Below are positions 43,112 to 51,025 of a stretch of 64,000 nucleotides of DNA, piece after piece. A program made the translations under genes and the position numbers. This stretch comes from Bacillus sp. Marseille-Q3570. Its GTDB lineage: Bacteria > Bacillota > Bacilli > Bacillales > Fictibacillaceae. Within the stretch, counting starts at the first letter, position 1, and each line of letters opens with the position of its first letter. Under the pieces are notes generated by a model. It was given only the letters and a program-made list of their open reading frames with translations. It was not told the DNA's origin and did no database searches. The stretch spans positions 310,001 to 374,000 of the forward strand of contig NZ_CAMGYZ010000004.1 of assembly GCF_946151055.1 (NCBI RefSeq), given 5' to 3'.

Positions 43112-43819
43112 TTATGCAGAAGTGTCATCTTCACTGGTTAATGACGTATCTTCCTCTTCTTCATCCTTTTCATCTTTTTTTGATTGTTTAGATGTCGTTT
43201 TCTTCTTTCCATTTGACTTGGTTGATTTTTTAGTACTTTTTTTCGGTTTTACTTCTTCTTCCTTATCCTCGTCGTCGTCTTCCTCTTCAGCTTTAGCATT
43301 TTTTGATTGTTTTTTCTTGGTTGAGTTCGACTGCTTCTGGCGATTAGAGGTCGATTCCTCCTCTTCCTCTTCCTCGTCTTCATCTTCGTCATTTTCTTCT
43401 TCGTCTTCCTCTTCGCTTTCAAGGAATTTGTTCATTTTATCCTCTAATGACTTCAATCGCTCCTGGAGCTTTTGATTTTCCTCTCTCAAGTCTTCCAGCT
43501 CTTCAGTATCAACCTCTTCTGCTGTAGCACTTACTTCTGTTTCAGCACTTTCTTCAGACTCATCACGATCTCTGCTCAGGAAATTCGTCGTTGATGACTT
43601 AAGACTCTGGGCAGCTAATTTTGATTTTTCTTTGGCTGCACGACTTAGATCCATGCTTTTGTTTTTTAATGCTTCTTTATCGACACGTGCCCAGAGTTTC
43701 TTTCCATTTTCAGGTGTTGCAAGATATCCGACTGTAGCTCCCAGGATTCCTCCTGCTACTGTCCGTTTGATCGGTCCACCTGTTACCATGTTTTTAGCTT
43801 GTTTTGATTTGTCTACCAT
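43112..43819 (-). CDS. gvpT: Gas vesicle protein GvpT (extended acidic/lysine-rich form)
   Basis: About 235 aa. The N-terminus has a YtxH-like glycine-rich hydrophobic segment (TVAGGILGATVGYLATPENGKKLW, about 19-42), then a coiled-coil region (EELEDLREENQKLQERLKSLEDKMNKFLE). It ends in a long low-complexity tail with runs of Glu/Asp and Lys/Ser. This is likely intrinsically disordered. ATG at 43819 follows GGAGGGG; the in-frame ATG at 43834 lies before that site and is rejected. Such tails may bind gas vesicle surfaces or set their length; this is inference. Confidence 0.85.
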   Translation of the reverse strand: MVDKSKQAKNMVTGGPIKRTVAGGILGATVGYLATPENGKKLWARVDKEALKNKSMDLSRAAKEKSKLAAQSLKSSTTNFLSRDRDESEESAETEVSATAEEVDTEELEDLREENQKLQERLKSLEDKMNKFLESEEEDEEENDEDEDEEEEEEESTSNRQKQSNSTKKKQSKNAKAEEEDDDEDKEEEVKPKKSTKKSTKSNGKKKTTSKQSKKDEKDEEEEDTSLTSEDDTSA

Positions 43820-43837
43820 ACTCTTCCCCTCCATATA

Positions 43838-44170
43838 TTATTTAAGATCTTTAGCATTCAAACGGTTTGTATGATTATGGTTATTTTCAAGTTTATCTAG
43901 TCTCTCTTTCAATTCCTTGTTTTCATCCTCTAAAGCTTTGGTTTGATCTTCTGTTGCTTTTGAACTCAAGTAAGGATCCGTTTCCCACCAATCCATACCG
44001 ATTTCCTTTGCTTTATCAACGGAAGCAACAATCAAACGGATTTTGATGGTCAGTAATTCGACATCGGCTAATCCTACTCGGATATCACCTGCAATGACCA
44101 CACCTTTATCCAAGACCTTTTCTAGAACATCGACAATTGTATGTGATTGCACTGGATGTTCAACAGCCAT
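43838..44170 (-). CDS. gvpJ: Gas vesicle protein GvpJ (GvpA-like minor shell protein)
   Basis: 110 aa. The GvpA-family core is at about 10-60 (TIVDVLEKVLDKGVVIAGDIRVGLADVELLTIKIRLIVASVDKAKEIGMDWW), followed by a C-terminal coiled coil. GvpJ is a minor tip/initiation protein needed for assembly. AAGGAGGG lies 7 nt before the ATG. Third from the end of the operon. Confidence 0.93.
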   Translation of the reverse strand: MAVEHPVQSHTIVDVLEKVLDKGVVIAGDIRVGLADVELLTIKIRLIVASVDKAKEIGMDWWETDPYLSSKATEDQTKALEDENKELKERLDKLENNHNHTNRLNAKDLK

Positions 44171-44254
44171 TGTTTATCCCTCCTTGGTCCTTTTCCTGGA
44201 CCCATTAAAAACAAAACTTAATATTCATCGTCATATCATTAGTAGGAATTCCTT

Positions 44255-44545
44255 CTATCGAAGCAGGTTTCCTAACGGACCTAGATCTATATTCAAATCT
44301 TCAGCATCAAGGCCAAAGATGTCCTTTAGTTCTTCCATTTTTTCTTCTAGATTCATCAGGGCTACACCGAGATCTTCAATCTGTTCATCGGTAAGATTTC
44401 CACCTTCTACCCGTCTCATTGCATGCCTCTCAACAATCTGGCGTACTAGTTCGATTACCGTCATGACTAATTGTGCCAATCCTTGTTCAGCATTATCAGG
44501 GTCAAGGTTGATCCGTGAATTATTTGTTTGATTCTCCGATTGCAT
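44255..44545 (-). CDS. gvpK: Gas vesicle protein GvpK
   Basis: 96 aa, helical. The family core RINLDPDNAEQGLAQLVMTVIELVRQIVERHAMRRVEGGNLTDEQIEDLGVALMNLEEKM spans about 11-70, with LNIDLGPLG near the end. Essential assembly protein in other gvp clusters. Its start lies inside gvpS (26-nt overlap), so translation is probably coupled. Confidence 0.93.
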   Translation of the reverse strand: MQSENQTNNSRINLDPDNAEQGLAQLVMTVIELVRQIVERHAMRRVEGGNLTDEQIEDLGVALMNLEEKMEELKDIFGLDAEDLNIDLGPLGNLLR

Positions 44546-44789
44546 CTGTCAGTTCACCCCTTTGTTTTTCAAAGTTCTCAGAAGACAAATGATTATTTTT
44601 TTGAGATTGTACGAGTGTTTCTACTGAGGAGATCAATACTCGTAAATCCAAGTACACCAGGTCGACACCTGCAATTGAAATGATGATATCTCCTCTGATT
44701 GCCACTCCTTTATCAAGAATGACGTCTAAAATATCTATAAGTGCAATATCCTTATTTTCAATCGATTCTTTCATTCCTCTATGTGACAT
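44520..44789 (-). CDS. gvpS: Gas vesicle protein GvpS (GvpA-like)
   Basis: About 89 aa with the GvpA-family core IALIDILDVILDKGVAIRGDIIISIAGVDLVYLDLRVLISSVETL. ATG at 44789, just after GAGAGGGATCTGAGG, is preferred over the frame's first ATG at 44855, which lies inside gvpL. Starts 16 nt after the gvpL stop and overlaps gvpK by 26 nt. A minor shell or nucleation role is known for GvpS/GvpM-type proteins. Confidence 0.9.
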   Translation of the reverse strand: MSHRGMKESIENKDIALIDILDVILDKGVAIRGDIIISIAGVDLVYLDLRVLISSVETLVQSQKNNHLSSENFEKQRGELTDAIGESNK

Positions 44790-44805
44790 CCTCAGATCCC
44801 TCTCT

Positions 44806-45618
44806 TCACGAAAAGCTGGAAAAATGATAAGCAGGCCACGGTCCCGATGCTTCAAATCTCCAACCTGTCTGTCCTAATTCCTTTTCTAAACGTTTGACTT
44901 CATCTAGATAGGAATCAACTTGATCGACTGGAAGCAAAAATACACTGTTCCAAGTCATGTTTTCTTTTAGACCTGTGACGTCTTTACTCCAGTTTCTTTT
45001 GACTTCTGCTTGAATGGCAAACGATTTAAGTTTTTCATGCAACCCTTCGCAAACACGGTTTTTCTCATTTTCAAGTTCCGATTCAATCAACTCATCGATC
45101 TTTTTCTTTTCGAAAAACTGTCTTCCTGGAGTCATGGTGCTGATTTCTTTTCGTTTCGCTTCTATTTCGTCATTGTTTTTGCTTACAACCTGTTTCAATT
45201 TCTCATCATCGCAGTAGATTTTAAGGTTCCATTCTTCATTTCCTTCAAGAGTTTTGAAGGATTGTTCAATCTTACTTTCACTTGCTTCGATTGTCCCTTG
45301 CAAACTTTGTTCATTTTTATAAATTGTGCAGAACTTCAAAGGTATGATTGTATATTCCTTGTATAATGCGACAAGTGTTTCATGATGATGGAATGCTTTT
45401 TCTTGGAGCCATTCCATATCACTGTCTATTTTTTCTTTGATGTTTTCTTCGGTATACTCTTTTGAGTCAAGGTTACATACAACCGCGGTGATCTTGTTGA
45501 TCTGGATCGTGTAAAGCTCTGATTCACCGTCAAAACCTTTAAACGATGGAAATGATTTTTCTGTAGCTTCTGTTGTTGGAATTAAGCCGTATAAATAGAT
45601 AAGATGAGCCATTTCCAT
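44806..45618 (-). CDS. gvpL: Gas vesicle protein GvpL (GvpF/L family)
   Basis: 270 aa, GvpF/L fold: N-terminal LIYLYGLIPT, TAVVCNLDSKEYTEENIKEK (about 45-64), HHETLVALYKEYTIIPLKFCTIYKNEQSL (about 77-105) and the C-terminal LEKELGQTGWRFEASGPWPAYHFSSF. These proteins bind GvpA during assembly. ATG at 45618 or the in-frame ATG at 45612 can both be served by AAGGAATGAGG. Follows gvpG by only 4 nt. Confidence 0.92.
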   Translation of the reverse strand: MEMAHLIYLYGLIPTTEATEKSFPSFKGFDGESELYTIQINKITAVVCNLDSKEYTEENIKEKIDSDMEWLQEKAFHHHETLVALYKEYTIIPLKFCTIYKNEQSLQGTIEASESKIEQSFKTLEGNEEWNLKIYCDDEKLKQVVSKNNDEIEAKRKEISTMTPGRQFFEKKKIDELIESELENEKNRVCEGLHEKLKSFAIQAEVKRNWSKDVTGLKENMTWNSVFLLPVDQVDSYLDEVKRLEKELGQTGWRFEASGPWPAYHFSSFS

Positions 45619-45622
45619 TACC

Positions 45623-45880
45623 TCATTCCTTCTTCTTCGTCATTTCTTCCCATTGTTCCATTTCTTTTTGTTTTGCGATTTCGTATCGTTGTAACAATTC
45701 CTCTTCTTTTTCTTTATAAACATCCTCTGGTATTTCCTCGAGTTCATACATCATCTGAAGCTGAATAAGCTTTTGCTGGATCGTTGGAAGGTCATACAGT
45801 TCCTTGTCGACTTCCTCTTTCACTTTTTCACCGACTTTGATGACAAGATTCATTGGTGAGGTAACCAGTTTATGCAGCAT
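45623..45880 (-). CDS. gvpG: Gas vesicle protein GvpG
   Basis: 85 aa, highly helical and acidic: LVTSPMNLVIKVGEKVKEEVDKELYDLPTIQQKLIQLQMMYELEEIPEDVYKEKEEELLQRYE is the family core. Its start overlaps the gvpF stop (TGATG). Essential accessory protein in gas vesicle formation. Confidence 0.92.
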   Translation of the reverse strand: MLHKLVTSPMNLVIKVGEKVKEEVDKELYDLPTIQQKLIQLQMMYELEEIPEDVYKEKEEELLQRYEIAKQKEMEQWEEMTKKKE

Positions 45881-46647
45881 CAGCTTTCCTCAACGGTCAG
45901 GCGTATATTGACGAAATTATAAGCCGGCCAGGGTCCTGTATACTTGAAATCAACTTTATCCTTCCATTTCTCATGCGCTTCATTCACTTTTTTATCGAAT
46001 ACTTCTTCCTGGTTTCGATCTACTAAGAATGATGCATTCAAGAGCATTTTTTCACCGAGGGTATCATTTGTTTTTGCAGCTTCAGCTGTTTCCTCCAGAG
46101 GAGCGAAAATTTCAGTTTTTATTTCATTTTGAATTTCGGTTACCATCTTTTGAGCCATGCCTCCTAGTTGGATGCGCTCATAATAGCTGGCTGCTTCTGA
46201 TTTTCCACGGACAGCTTCAGCTTTCTTTACAGCCTCAGGATTTTCATTGACTCTAGATTCGAGCCACTCTTTTTTGCCAATAACCTTCAACCCCAATTCC
46301 ATTTTTCCTTTGATTTCAGGGAACAGTTTCTTAAATTGCGGATAGAGATTTTCAAGAAGGACCTTGACATCATCCTTCGTTTTGAAAACATTTCCGAAAC
46401 TGATCGGGATGACGGTATCTTTGTTATCCATGACTTTCGAAACAGTATCTTGATGAAACATCAGGTTTTCCTTGTTGGGGTGATAGATTTTCATCGGTAC
46501 TTCTGCACACACCATAGCAGCATCCTCGTACCTTATCGTAAAAATTTCTCTCTCTGTTCCTTCTATTTCAACTGTACCGAACTCATCTTCTTGGTCGGTT
46601 TGGATCCCGCAAAATAGGTAAATACCTTTCTCTTCGTGCTCGCCCAT
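45880..46647 (-). CDS. gvpF: Gas vesicle protein GvpF (GvpF/L family)
   Basis: 255 aa. IYLFCGIQTDQEDEFGTVEIEG at the N-terminus, HQDTVSKVMDNKDTVIPISFGNVFKTKDDVKVLL (about 64-97) and the C-terminal DKVDFKYTGPWPAYNFVNIRL mark the family; the 'GPWPAY' ending is shared with gvpL. GvpF has been placed at the gas-facing surface or as a GvpA chaperone in other organisms. AAGGAGAG precedes the ATG. Coupled to gvpG. Confidence 0.93.
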   Translation of the reverse strand: MGEHEEKGIYLFCGIQTDQEDEFGTVEIEGTEREIFTIRYEDAAMVCAEVPMKIYHPNKENLMFHQDTVSKVMDNKDTVIPISFGNVFKTKDDVKVLLENLYPQFKKLFPEIKGKMELGLKVIGKKEWLESRVNENPEAVKKAEAVRGKSEAASYYERIQLGGMAQKMVTEIQNEIKTEIFAPLEETAEAAKTNDTLGEKMLLNASFLVDRNQEEVFDKKVNEAHEKWKDKVDFKYTGPWPAYNFVNIRLTVEES

Positions 46648-46677
46648 GACGTCTCTCTCCTTTTCATGATCACAGTC

Positions 46678-47589
46678 TTACATGCTGCTGCATTCTTTTA
46701 GTATCAACTCTTCTGCCGCTACGCGAGGATTTTCTTCATCAATGCAACGACTCATCGGATAACCGAGTATATCGATACATAACCGTTGAAATTCTTCATC
46801 CTCACCATCGATTGGAATATCTTGTTCTAATGCGATCTTTGCAATCATAATTGATGAGCGTATACTCGGGACATTGCTGTTGTCTTTAGAGCATTTTTCC
46901 CGCAATTTGGACACGAGTGTTGTAATCGCTCTTGCGTCATCTTCATCGATTCCAAGCTTTTCAGAAACAATTTCAGTTTCCCCTTCAATATCCTTATAAT
47001 CCACAAATATCGTCACTAATCGATCCATCAGGGCATCCTGGGTTTTATAGACACCTGCGTACTCTGCAGGGTTACTTGTGAATATCACCGAAAACTCTGG
47101 ATGTACCCGATAGAAGGGTTCCGTATGCTTTGAACCGTATAACGGGAGTATACCTTCTTCCAAAATCGATAAAAACAGGTTGTTCGTTGTTGGCTGAGAA
47201 CGTGTAAACTCATCATAAACGAGCGTATAGCCATGCTTGACTGCTTCAAGCAAACGACCGTCCTTCCACGATTCCGTGACGCTTTCATCTTTTTTGTAAA
47301 CCCTTCGTACATACTGATCAACGACCTTTTTACTTGTATAGCCTGTAAAATCGCCGATCAAATCCTTATTGTTCAGTTCATGATTCCCATGCATGACCAT
47401 GACGGGTCTCTTGCGTTTCTTCGCAAGGGCAAGTGCAAGCGATGTCTTCCCTGCACCAGTAGGTCCTGTGAAATGAATCGGATATCCGGCTTTCAAGTAT
47501 TGCAAGGAGCGGGAAAGCAACTGTTTTGTTTCTGGATCCTGAATTAAATCTCGTGAGTCTTTCTTTATCTGTTCTTTCAATACAGCCAT
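46678..47589 (-). CDS. gvpN: Gas vesicle AAA ATPase GvpN
   Basis: 303-aa MoxR-type AAA+ protein: Walker A GPTGAGKT (42-49), a VYDEFTRS Walker B-like segment (about 125-132), sensor 1 VIFTSNPAEYAG (about 168-179) and a C-terminal lid. GvpN is required for enlargement of gas vesicles from bicones to cylinders. GAGGGAGG precedes the ATG by 6 nt. Follows gvpR by 23 nt. Confidence 0.95.
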   Translation of the reverse strand: MAVLKEQIKKDSRDLIQDPETKQLLSRSLQYLKAGYPIHFTGPTGAGKTSLALALAKKRKRPVMVMHGNHELNNKDLIGDFTGYTSKKVVDQYVRRVYKKDESVTESWKDGRLLEAVKHGYTLVYDEFTRSQPTTNNLFLSILEEGILPLYGSKHTEPFYRVHPEFSVIFTSNPAEYAGVYKTQDALMDRLVTIFVDYKDIEGETEIVSEKLGIDEDDARAITTLVSKLREKCSKDNSNVPSIRSSIMIAKIALEQDIPIDGEDEEFQRLCIDILGYPMSRCIDEENPRVAAEELILKECSSM

Positions 47590-47612
47590 TGAAGCCTCCC
47601 TCTGGTTACCTC

Positions 47613-47879
47613 CTAGACTTCAACATCGATCGCGCTTCTAAAGCGGATATCCTGTCTTTTGAACGAGGTGACCTCTTTATCTTTATTGACCAAGACTTCA
47701 TAGGTACCAACCATTTCGTCTTTTGCGTACTTTTTCATATATTCTTTTTCTTCAATTACTTCGATTGTGACTTTCCAACCTTCATCCTCTGCTGCCTCTA
47801 CAGATGTGATTTTATGCGGAGGAGCAACATGCTCTTTGAAAAAATCAGCCACATTGTTCATGATCTCTTTGATTTCCAT
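47613..47879 (-). CDS. gvpR: Gas vesicle protein GvpR (GvpO family)
   Basis: About 88 aa. The GvpO/GvpR core is GWKVTIEVIEEKEYMKKYAKDEMVGTYEVLVNKDKEVTSFKRQDIRFRSAI (about 34-84), the same fold as a small ligand-binding alpha/beta module. ATG at 47879 follows GGAGG; the frame's first codon (GTG, 47891) lies within that site. It takes the place occupied by gvpR in the B. megaterium operon. Confidence 0.88.
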   Translation of the reverse strand: MEIKEIMNNVADFFKEHVAPPHKITSVEAAEDEGWKVTIEVIEEKEYMKKYAKDEMVGTYEVLVNKDKEVTSFKRQDIRFRSAIDVEV

Positions 47880-47940
47880 AGTCGCCTCCACTTAGTCTTT
47901 GATTTATGAAGGGGAGGGCTCAGTTAAAGCCCCCTCGCCT

Positions 47941-48204
47941 CTAAATACTGAATTGTGCATTTCTGCGTTCATTGGTTTGTTGCGGTAATCCTTCTTCTTC
48001 TACCTCATCCCGTAATAGGCCAACTGCTTCCGCATAACGTAACCACGTGTCCACACTTGCAATGACAACGCGTGCTTCCACAGTCAGGATTTCAATACCG
48101 ACAACAGAAACTCTTGCAAATGCATCGATGACAATCCCCTTATCGAGAATTCTGTCGATTACCTCAGCTAGACTTGAACTATCTGTACTTTTTTGAACAG
48201 CCAT
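47941..48204 (-). CDS. gvpB: Gas vesicle structural protein GvpB (GvpA paralogue)
   Basis: 87 aa, major shell protein family. [55 protein letters not shown] is almost identical to gvpA in this window (one conservative change in the core, V/L, and E/N near the end); differences cluster in the tail. GvpA-type subunits form the ribbed, gas-permeable and water-excluding wall. GGAGAATGT precedes the ATG. Confidence 0.96.
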   Translation of the reverse strand: MAVQKSTDSSSLAEVIDRILDKGIVIDAFARVSVVGIEILTVEARVVIASVDTWLRYAEAVGLLRDEVEEEGLPQQTNERRNAQFSI

Positions 48205-48233
48205 TGTTACATTCTCCTTTCACAATCGTAGGT

Positions 48234-48704
48234 TTACGAACCTAATGTCTTGATATCAGTTGAAGATTTGATATCAGTAGAACTTTTGATATCAGTAGAG
48301 CTCTTGATATTCTGTGAGCTTTTGATATCATTAGCACCTTTGATATCTTTAACGCCTTTCAATTTTGTTCCGTTTTTGTTTGAGTTGGAGGAAGAAATCT
48401 TATCTTGGAATTCTTGCCCCGCTTCTTTCACTTTCGCTAATTTTTCCCGGACAGATAATAAGACATCTTGGACTTTGTCCTGTGCTTTATCTGCCTTTCC
48501 GTGGACTTTATCAGCATTCTTCTCTTTAGCGTCAGCCAGTTTTTCAGAAGCTTCATTTGCTTTTTCTTGTAGATCATCTGTCATTTTTTCTTTGGCTTTT
48601 TCTTTCACTTCATCCTTCACCTTTTCTTTAACAGATGAAGGTGTTTTTTCAATAGCCTTGCTGACTGCTTTTTTTGCCACCTTTTTTACAGGTTTATCAC
48701 TCAT
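48234..48704 (-). CDS. gvpQ: Gas vesicle protein GvpQ with C-terminal hexapeptide repeats
   Basis: 156 aa, Lys/Ala/Glu-rich helical protein (KEKAKEKMTDDLQEKANEASEKLADAKEKNADKVHGKADKAQDKV) of LEA-like character. The C-terminus is a run of six-residue units ending in KSSTDI, encoded by six 18-bp DNA repeats (48250-48357). AAAGGGGGG precedes the ATG. GvpQ in B. megaterium is dispensable for flotation in E. coli. A stress-protective or adaptor role is only inference. Confidence 0.88.
   Translation of the reverse strand: MSDKPVKKVAKKAVSKAIEKTPSSVKEKVKDEVKEKAKEKMTDDLQEKANEASEKLADAKEKNADKVHGKADKAQDKVQDVLLSVREKLAKVKEAGQEFQDKISSSNSNKNGTKLKGVKDIKGANDIKSSQNIKSSTDIKSSTDIKSSTDIKTLGS
48250..48357. repeat. 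Coding minisatellite in gvpQ, six 18-bp units
   Basis: Units such as TTGATATCAGTAGAACTT repeat in phase with the reading frame; units 1-3 are closest to each other, 4-6 more diverged. Confidence 0.8.
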
Positions 48705-48731
48705 GTAATCCCCCCTTTAAGGTGGGTCTCA

Positions 48732-49178
48732 CTATTTTTTATCATCTAACAATGCATTCAATTTTTCTTCGATCCTCTGCAATTGGTCATTTAAATTTTT
48801 ATTTTCTTCTTTCAATTCGTTGTACCGTTCATCTGAATGAGATCCAGACTCCTGTACTTCTTCGTCCTCAGTGCCTTCATTGAGTAAAGCGCTACCTGGT
48901 TTCAGAAGCGTCCCTTCGTACTTACTCCAGTAACCTGCTGCGGTTTGACGTAGAGCCATCATAGCCTGTTCAGTGATCATTTGTTGAGCTGTTCTGCGCA
49001 GTTCATTTCCTGCAGCTTTGACCACTTCGGATTGACCTATGCTGTTCACAACCTTTTTTCCAGTACCGGGACTTGAAAGAAGACCAATGCTAGCACCAAC
49101 AACTCCTCCAATGATGGCAAGATTCATCGAATTTTGCTGCGTATTCGTCGGTAAAGTATTTTTTTGTTTATCTGTCAT
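48732..49178 (-). CDS. gvpP: Gas vesicle protein GvpP
   Basis: 148 aa. N-terminal YtxH-like glycine-rich hydrophobic segment (LAIIGGVVGASIGLLSSPGTGKKVVNSI, about 20-47), middle amphipathic helix and C-terminal coiled coil (YNELKEENKNLNDQLQRIEEKLNALLDD, about 118-145). Same architecture as gvpT of this operon but with a shorter tail. AAAGGTA precedes the ATG. Second gene of the operon. Confidence 0.88.
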   Translation of the reverse strand: MTDKQKNTLPTNTQQNSMNLAIIGGVVGASIGLLSSPGTGKKVVNSIGQSEVVKAAGNELRRTAQQMITEQAMMALRQTAAGYWSKYEGTLLKPGSALLNEGTEDEEVQESGSHSDERYNELKEENKNLNDQLQRIEEKLNALLDDKK

Positions 49179-49242
49179 TACCTTTCGTTTCCCTTCTATT
49201 AGTGATCTTCATCAATTAGAGTTCTGTCAGCTTCAATGATGA

Positions 49243-49500
49243 TCAAAAGCTTAATTGTGCTTGTCGGTCGTTTCCTTGTACGTATCCTTCCTCTTGTACA
49301 TCATCGCGAAGCAATCCTACTGCATTCGCATATCTCAACCACGTGTCTACACTTGCGATGACCACTCTTGCTTCTACTGTCAATATTTCAATTCCCACAA
49401 GAGATACTCTAGCGAACGCATCAATTACGATTCCTTTATCTAATATCCTGTCAATGACTTCTGCAAGACTTGAACTATCGGTACTTTTTTGTACAGCCAT
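49243..49500 (-). CDS. gvpA: Gas vesicle major structural protein GvpA
   Basis: 85 aa. [55 protein letters not shown] is the canonical GvpA core; the tail is short and polar. First gene of the operon. ATG at 49500 follows AAAGGAG; the longer in-frame extension to 49647 runs through the promoter region and is rejected. The DNA around the start is similar to that of gvpB, reflecting duplication. Confidence 0.97.
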   Translation of the reverse strand: MAVQKSTDSSSLAEVIDRILDKGIVIDAFARVSLVGIEILTVEARVVIASVDTWLRYANAVGLLRDDVQEEGYVQGNDRQAQLSF

Positions 49501-49578
49501 ACTGACATTCTCCTTTCGATTAAATTTTAGAGTGATAAAGGGTCTAACCAGTTTGAATATTTGAATGTTAGAGGGAAT

Positions 49579-49605
49579 ATACCCCCTTTGATTTGGACTT
49601 AAAAC
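49579..49605 (-). promoter_or_regulatory. Candidate sigma-B promoter of the gas vesicle operon
   Basis: GTTTTA (49600-49605), a 15-nt spacer and GGGTAT (49579-49584) match the sigma-B pattern GTTTAA/GGGTAT, about 80 nt upstream of the gvpA start on its strand. Confidence 0.55.
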
Positions 49606-49619
49606 CACCGTTGGGCAAA

Positions 49620-49990
49620 GACGGAAAAAACGTTCCATTTTTTTCATATAATATTGTCGAATAATATCCCTCTGTAATAGAAGTTTCCTTTATCTAAAGG
49701 GATTTTCACGGTTTCTGTTTTCAAAATAAAACAAACGTAACAATTACATTACAAAACACATAAATACGGGACATCTGTATAAACGACAATTTTTGAGGAT
49801 TTCAGAGGATTAGTAAGAATATTCAAACTTATCCAATCTCTAAATTCTATAATGCTTGATTTTTGAATATATAACCAATTTTGGTCTTTGTGCCCTGAAA
49901 TAGAGTCCCCTATACTAATAAGATAGTTCTTTTGTCACTCAAGCTGATTCCTCTCACAAATACTTTCACCTTTTCTTTATGTATAAAACT
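49620..49990. other. Divergent intergenic region between gvpA and ehuB
   Basis: A/T-rich spacer with no ORF. The gvp promoter lies at its left; the ehuB promoter should be near 49860-49960 but no consensus pair was convincing. Confidence 0.4.
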
Positions 49991-50008
49991 TTTAAGGAGG
50001 TTCAAAAA

Positions 50009-50878
50009 TTGAAAAAATTTTCTTTATTCATCTTGATCACTACAATGTTTTTATTAGCGGCTTGTGGAAATAATTCTGATGCCGACAGTAAGGGGTCGAC
50101 CCTTGAACAAGCGAAGGAAGAAGGGAAAATTACAGTTGGATTTGCAGGTGAAAATCCTTATGCCTATGAAGACGAGAATGGAAAACTTACTGGAGAAGCT
50201 GTTGAAATTGCCCGGAAAATTTTCAAAGAGTTAGGGATAGAGGAAATGGAAGGTGAGTTGGTAAAATTCAGTTCCTTGATTCCAGGGCTGAAAGCTGGAA
50301 AGTTTGATGTCATTACTGCTGGTATGTACATAACACCTGACAGATGTGAAGAGGTTGCATTCGGAGAACCGGAATACAGTATCGGGGAGGCACTCGCTGT
50401 ACAAAAGGGGAACCCGTTGGATCTCCATAGTTATGAGGATATAGCTAATAATCCCGATGCTAAAATTTCAGTCATGAATGGTGCCATCGAAATCGATTAC
50501 TTAAAGGCTGCTGGAGTTAAAGAAAGCCAAATGGAAATCGTTTCTGATATCCCAGCGAACATTTCATCACTTGAATCGGGGCGAGTTGATGCAATCACGA
50601 TGACCGGTCCTACTCTAGAGGCTGCTCTCGAAACAGCAAATGCAAAGAATATCGATCGGGTGGAAGATTTCACACAACCTACTGTGGATGGAGAAAGTGT
50701 ACGTGGGTACGGTGCCGCAGCGTTCAACCCATCAGACGAAGAACTAATTGATGCTTATAACAAAGAGCTCGAAAAATTAAAGGAATCTGGAGAACTATTA
50801 GAAACGATTAAACCATTCGGCTTCACAGAAGAGGATCTGCCAGGAGATAAGACAACAGAAGCTTTATGTAGCGAATAG
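50009..50878 (+). CDS. ehuB: Ectoine/hydroxyectoine ABC transporter substrate-binding lipoprotein
   Basis: About 289 aa. Lipoprotein signal with lipobox LLAAC (Cys19), then a family 3 solute-binding fold: KITVGFAGENPYAYEDENGKLTGEAVEIARKIFKELG, FSSLIPGLKAGKFDVITAGMYITPDRCEEVAFGEP, and the EhuB-like C-terminus VRGYGAAAFNPSDEELIDAYNKELEKLKESGELL...TTEALC. TTG at 50009 follows AAGGAGG; the ATG at 49979 precedes that site. First gene of ehuBCDA. A terminator after the gene probably makes the binding protein more abundant than the permease. Confidence 0.9.
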   Translation: MKKFSLFILITTMFLLAACGNNSDADSKGSTLEQAKEEGKITVGFAGENPYAYEDENGKLTGEAVEIARKIFKELGIEEMEGELVKFSSLIPGLKAGKFDVITAGMYITPDRCEEVAFGEPEYSIGEALAVQKGNPLDLHSYEDIANNPDAKISVMNGAIEIDYLKAAGVKESQMEIVSDIPANISSLESGRVDAITMTGPTLEAALETANAKNIDRVEDFTQPTVDGESVRGYGAAAFNPSDEELIDAYNKELEKLKESGELLETIKPFGFTEEDLPGDKTTEALCSE

Positions 50879-50911
50879 ACCCCATTCTTATATAGCAAGA
50901 ACGTTTTTTGA

Positions 50912-50948
50912 GGCAGGCGCTCTTAAAAAGGAGGGCCTGTTCTTTTCT
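50912..50948 (+). terminator. Intercistronic terminator between ehuB and ehuC
   Basis: GCAGGCGCTC/GAGGGCCTGT stem (small bulge) followed by TCTTTTCTT. Inside the operon, so partial read-through is expected. Confidence 0.65.
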
Positions 50949-51025
50949 TAATCTATTAAGTTCATACTCTGTGAAAGATACATTTCTAACGTCTTTCCAC
51001 AGATCCTTACTATCAAAATTGAAGG

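Noticed and set aside
42828-43475. Long plus-strand Ser-rich ORF
   Set aside because: It is antisense to gvpT and gvpU; the Ser/Phe run is only the complement of the Glu/Lys-rich tail.
48250-48357. Short regular repeats as a CRISPR array
   Set aside because: Units are contiguous 18-bp in-frame coding repeats without spacers, inside gvpQ.
49501-49647. N-terminal extension of gvpA to 49647
   Set aside because: The GvpA family starts with the short MAVQKST-type sequence and the extension runs through the promoter and ribosome site.
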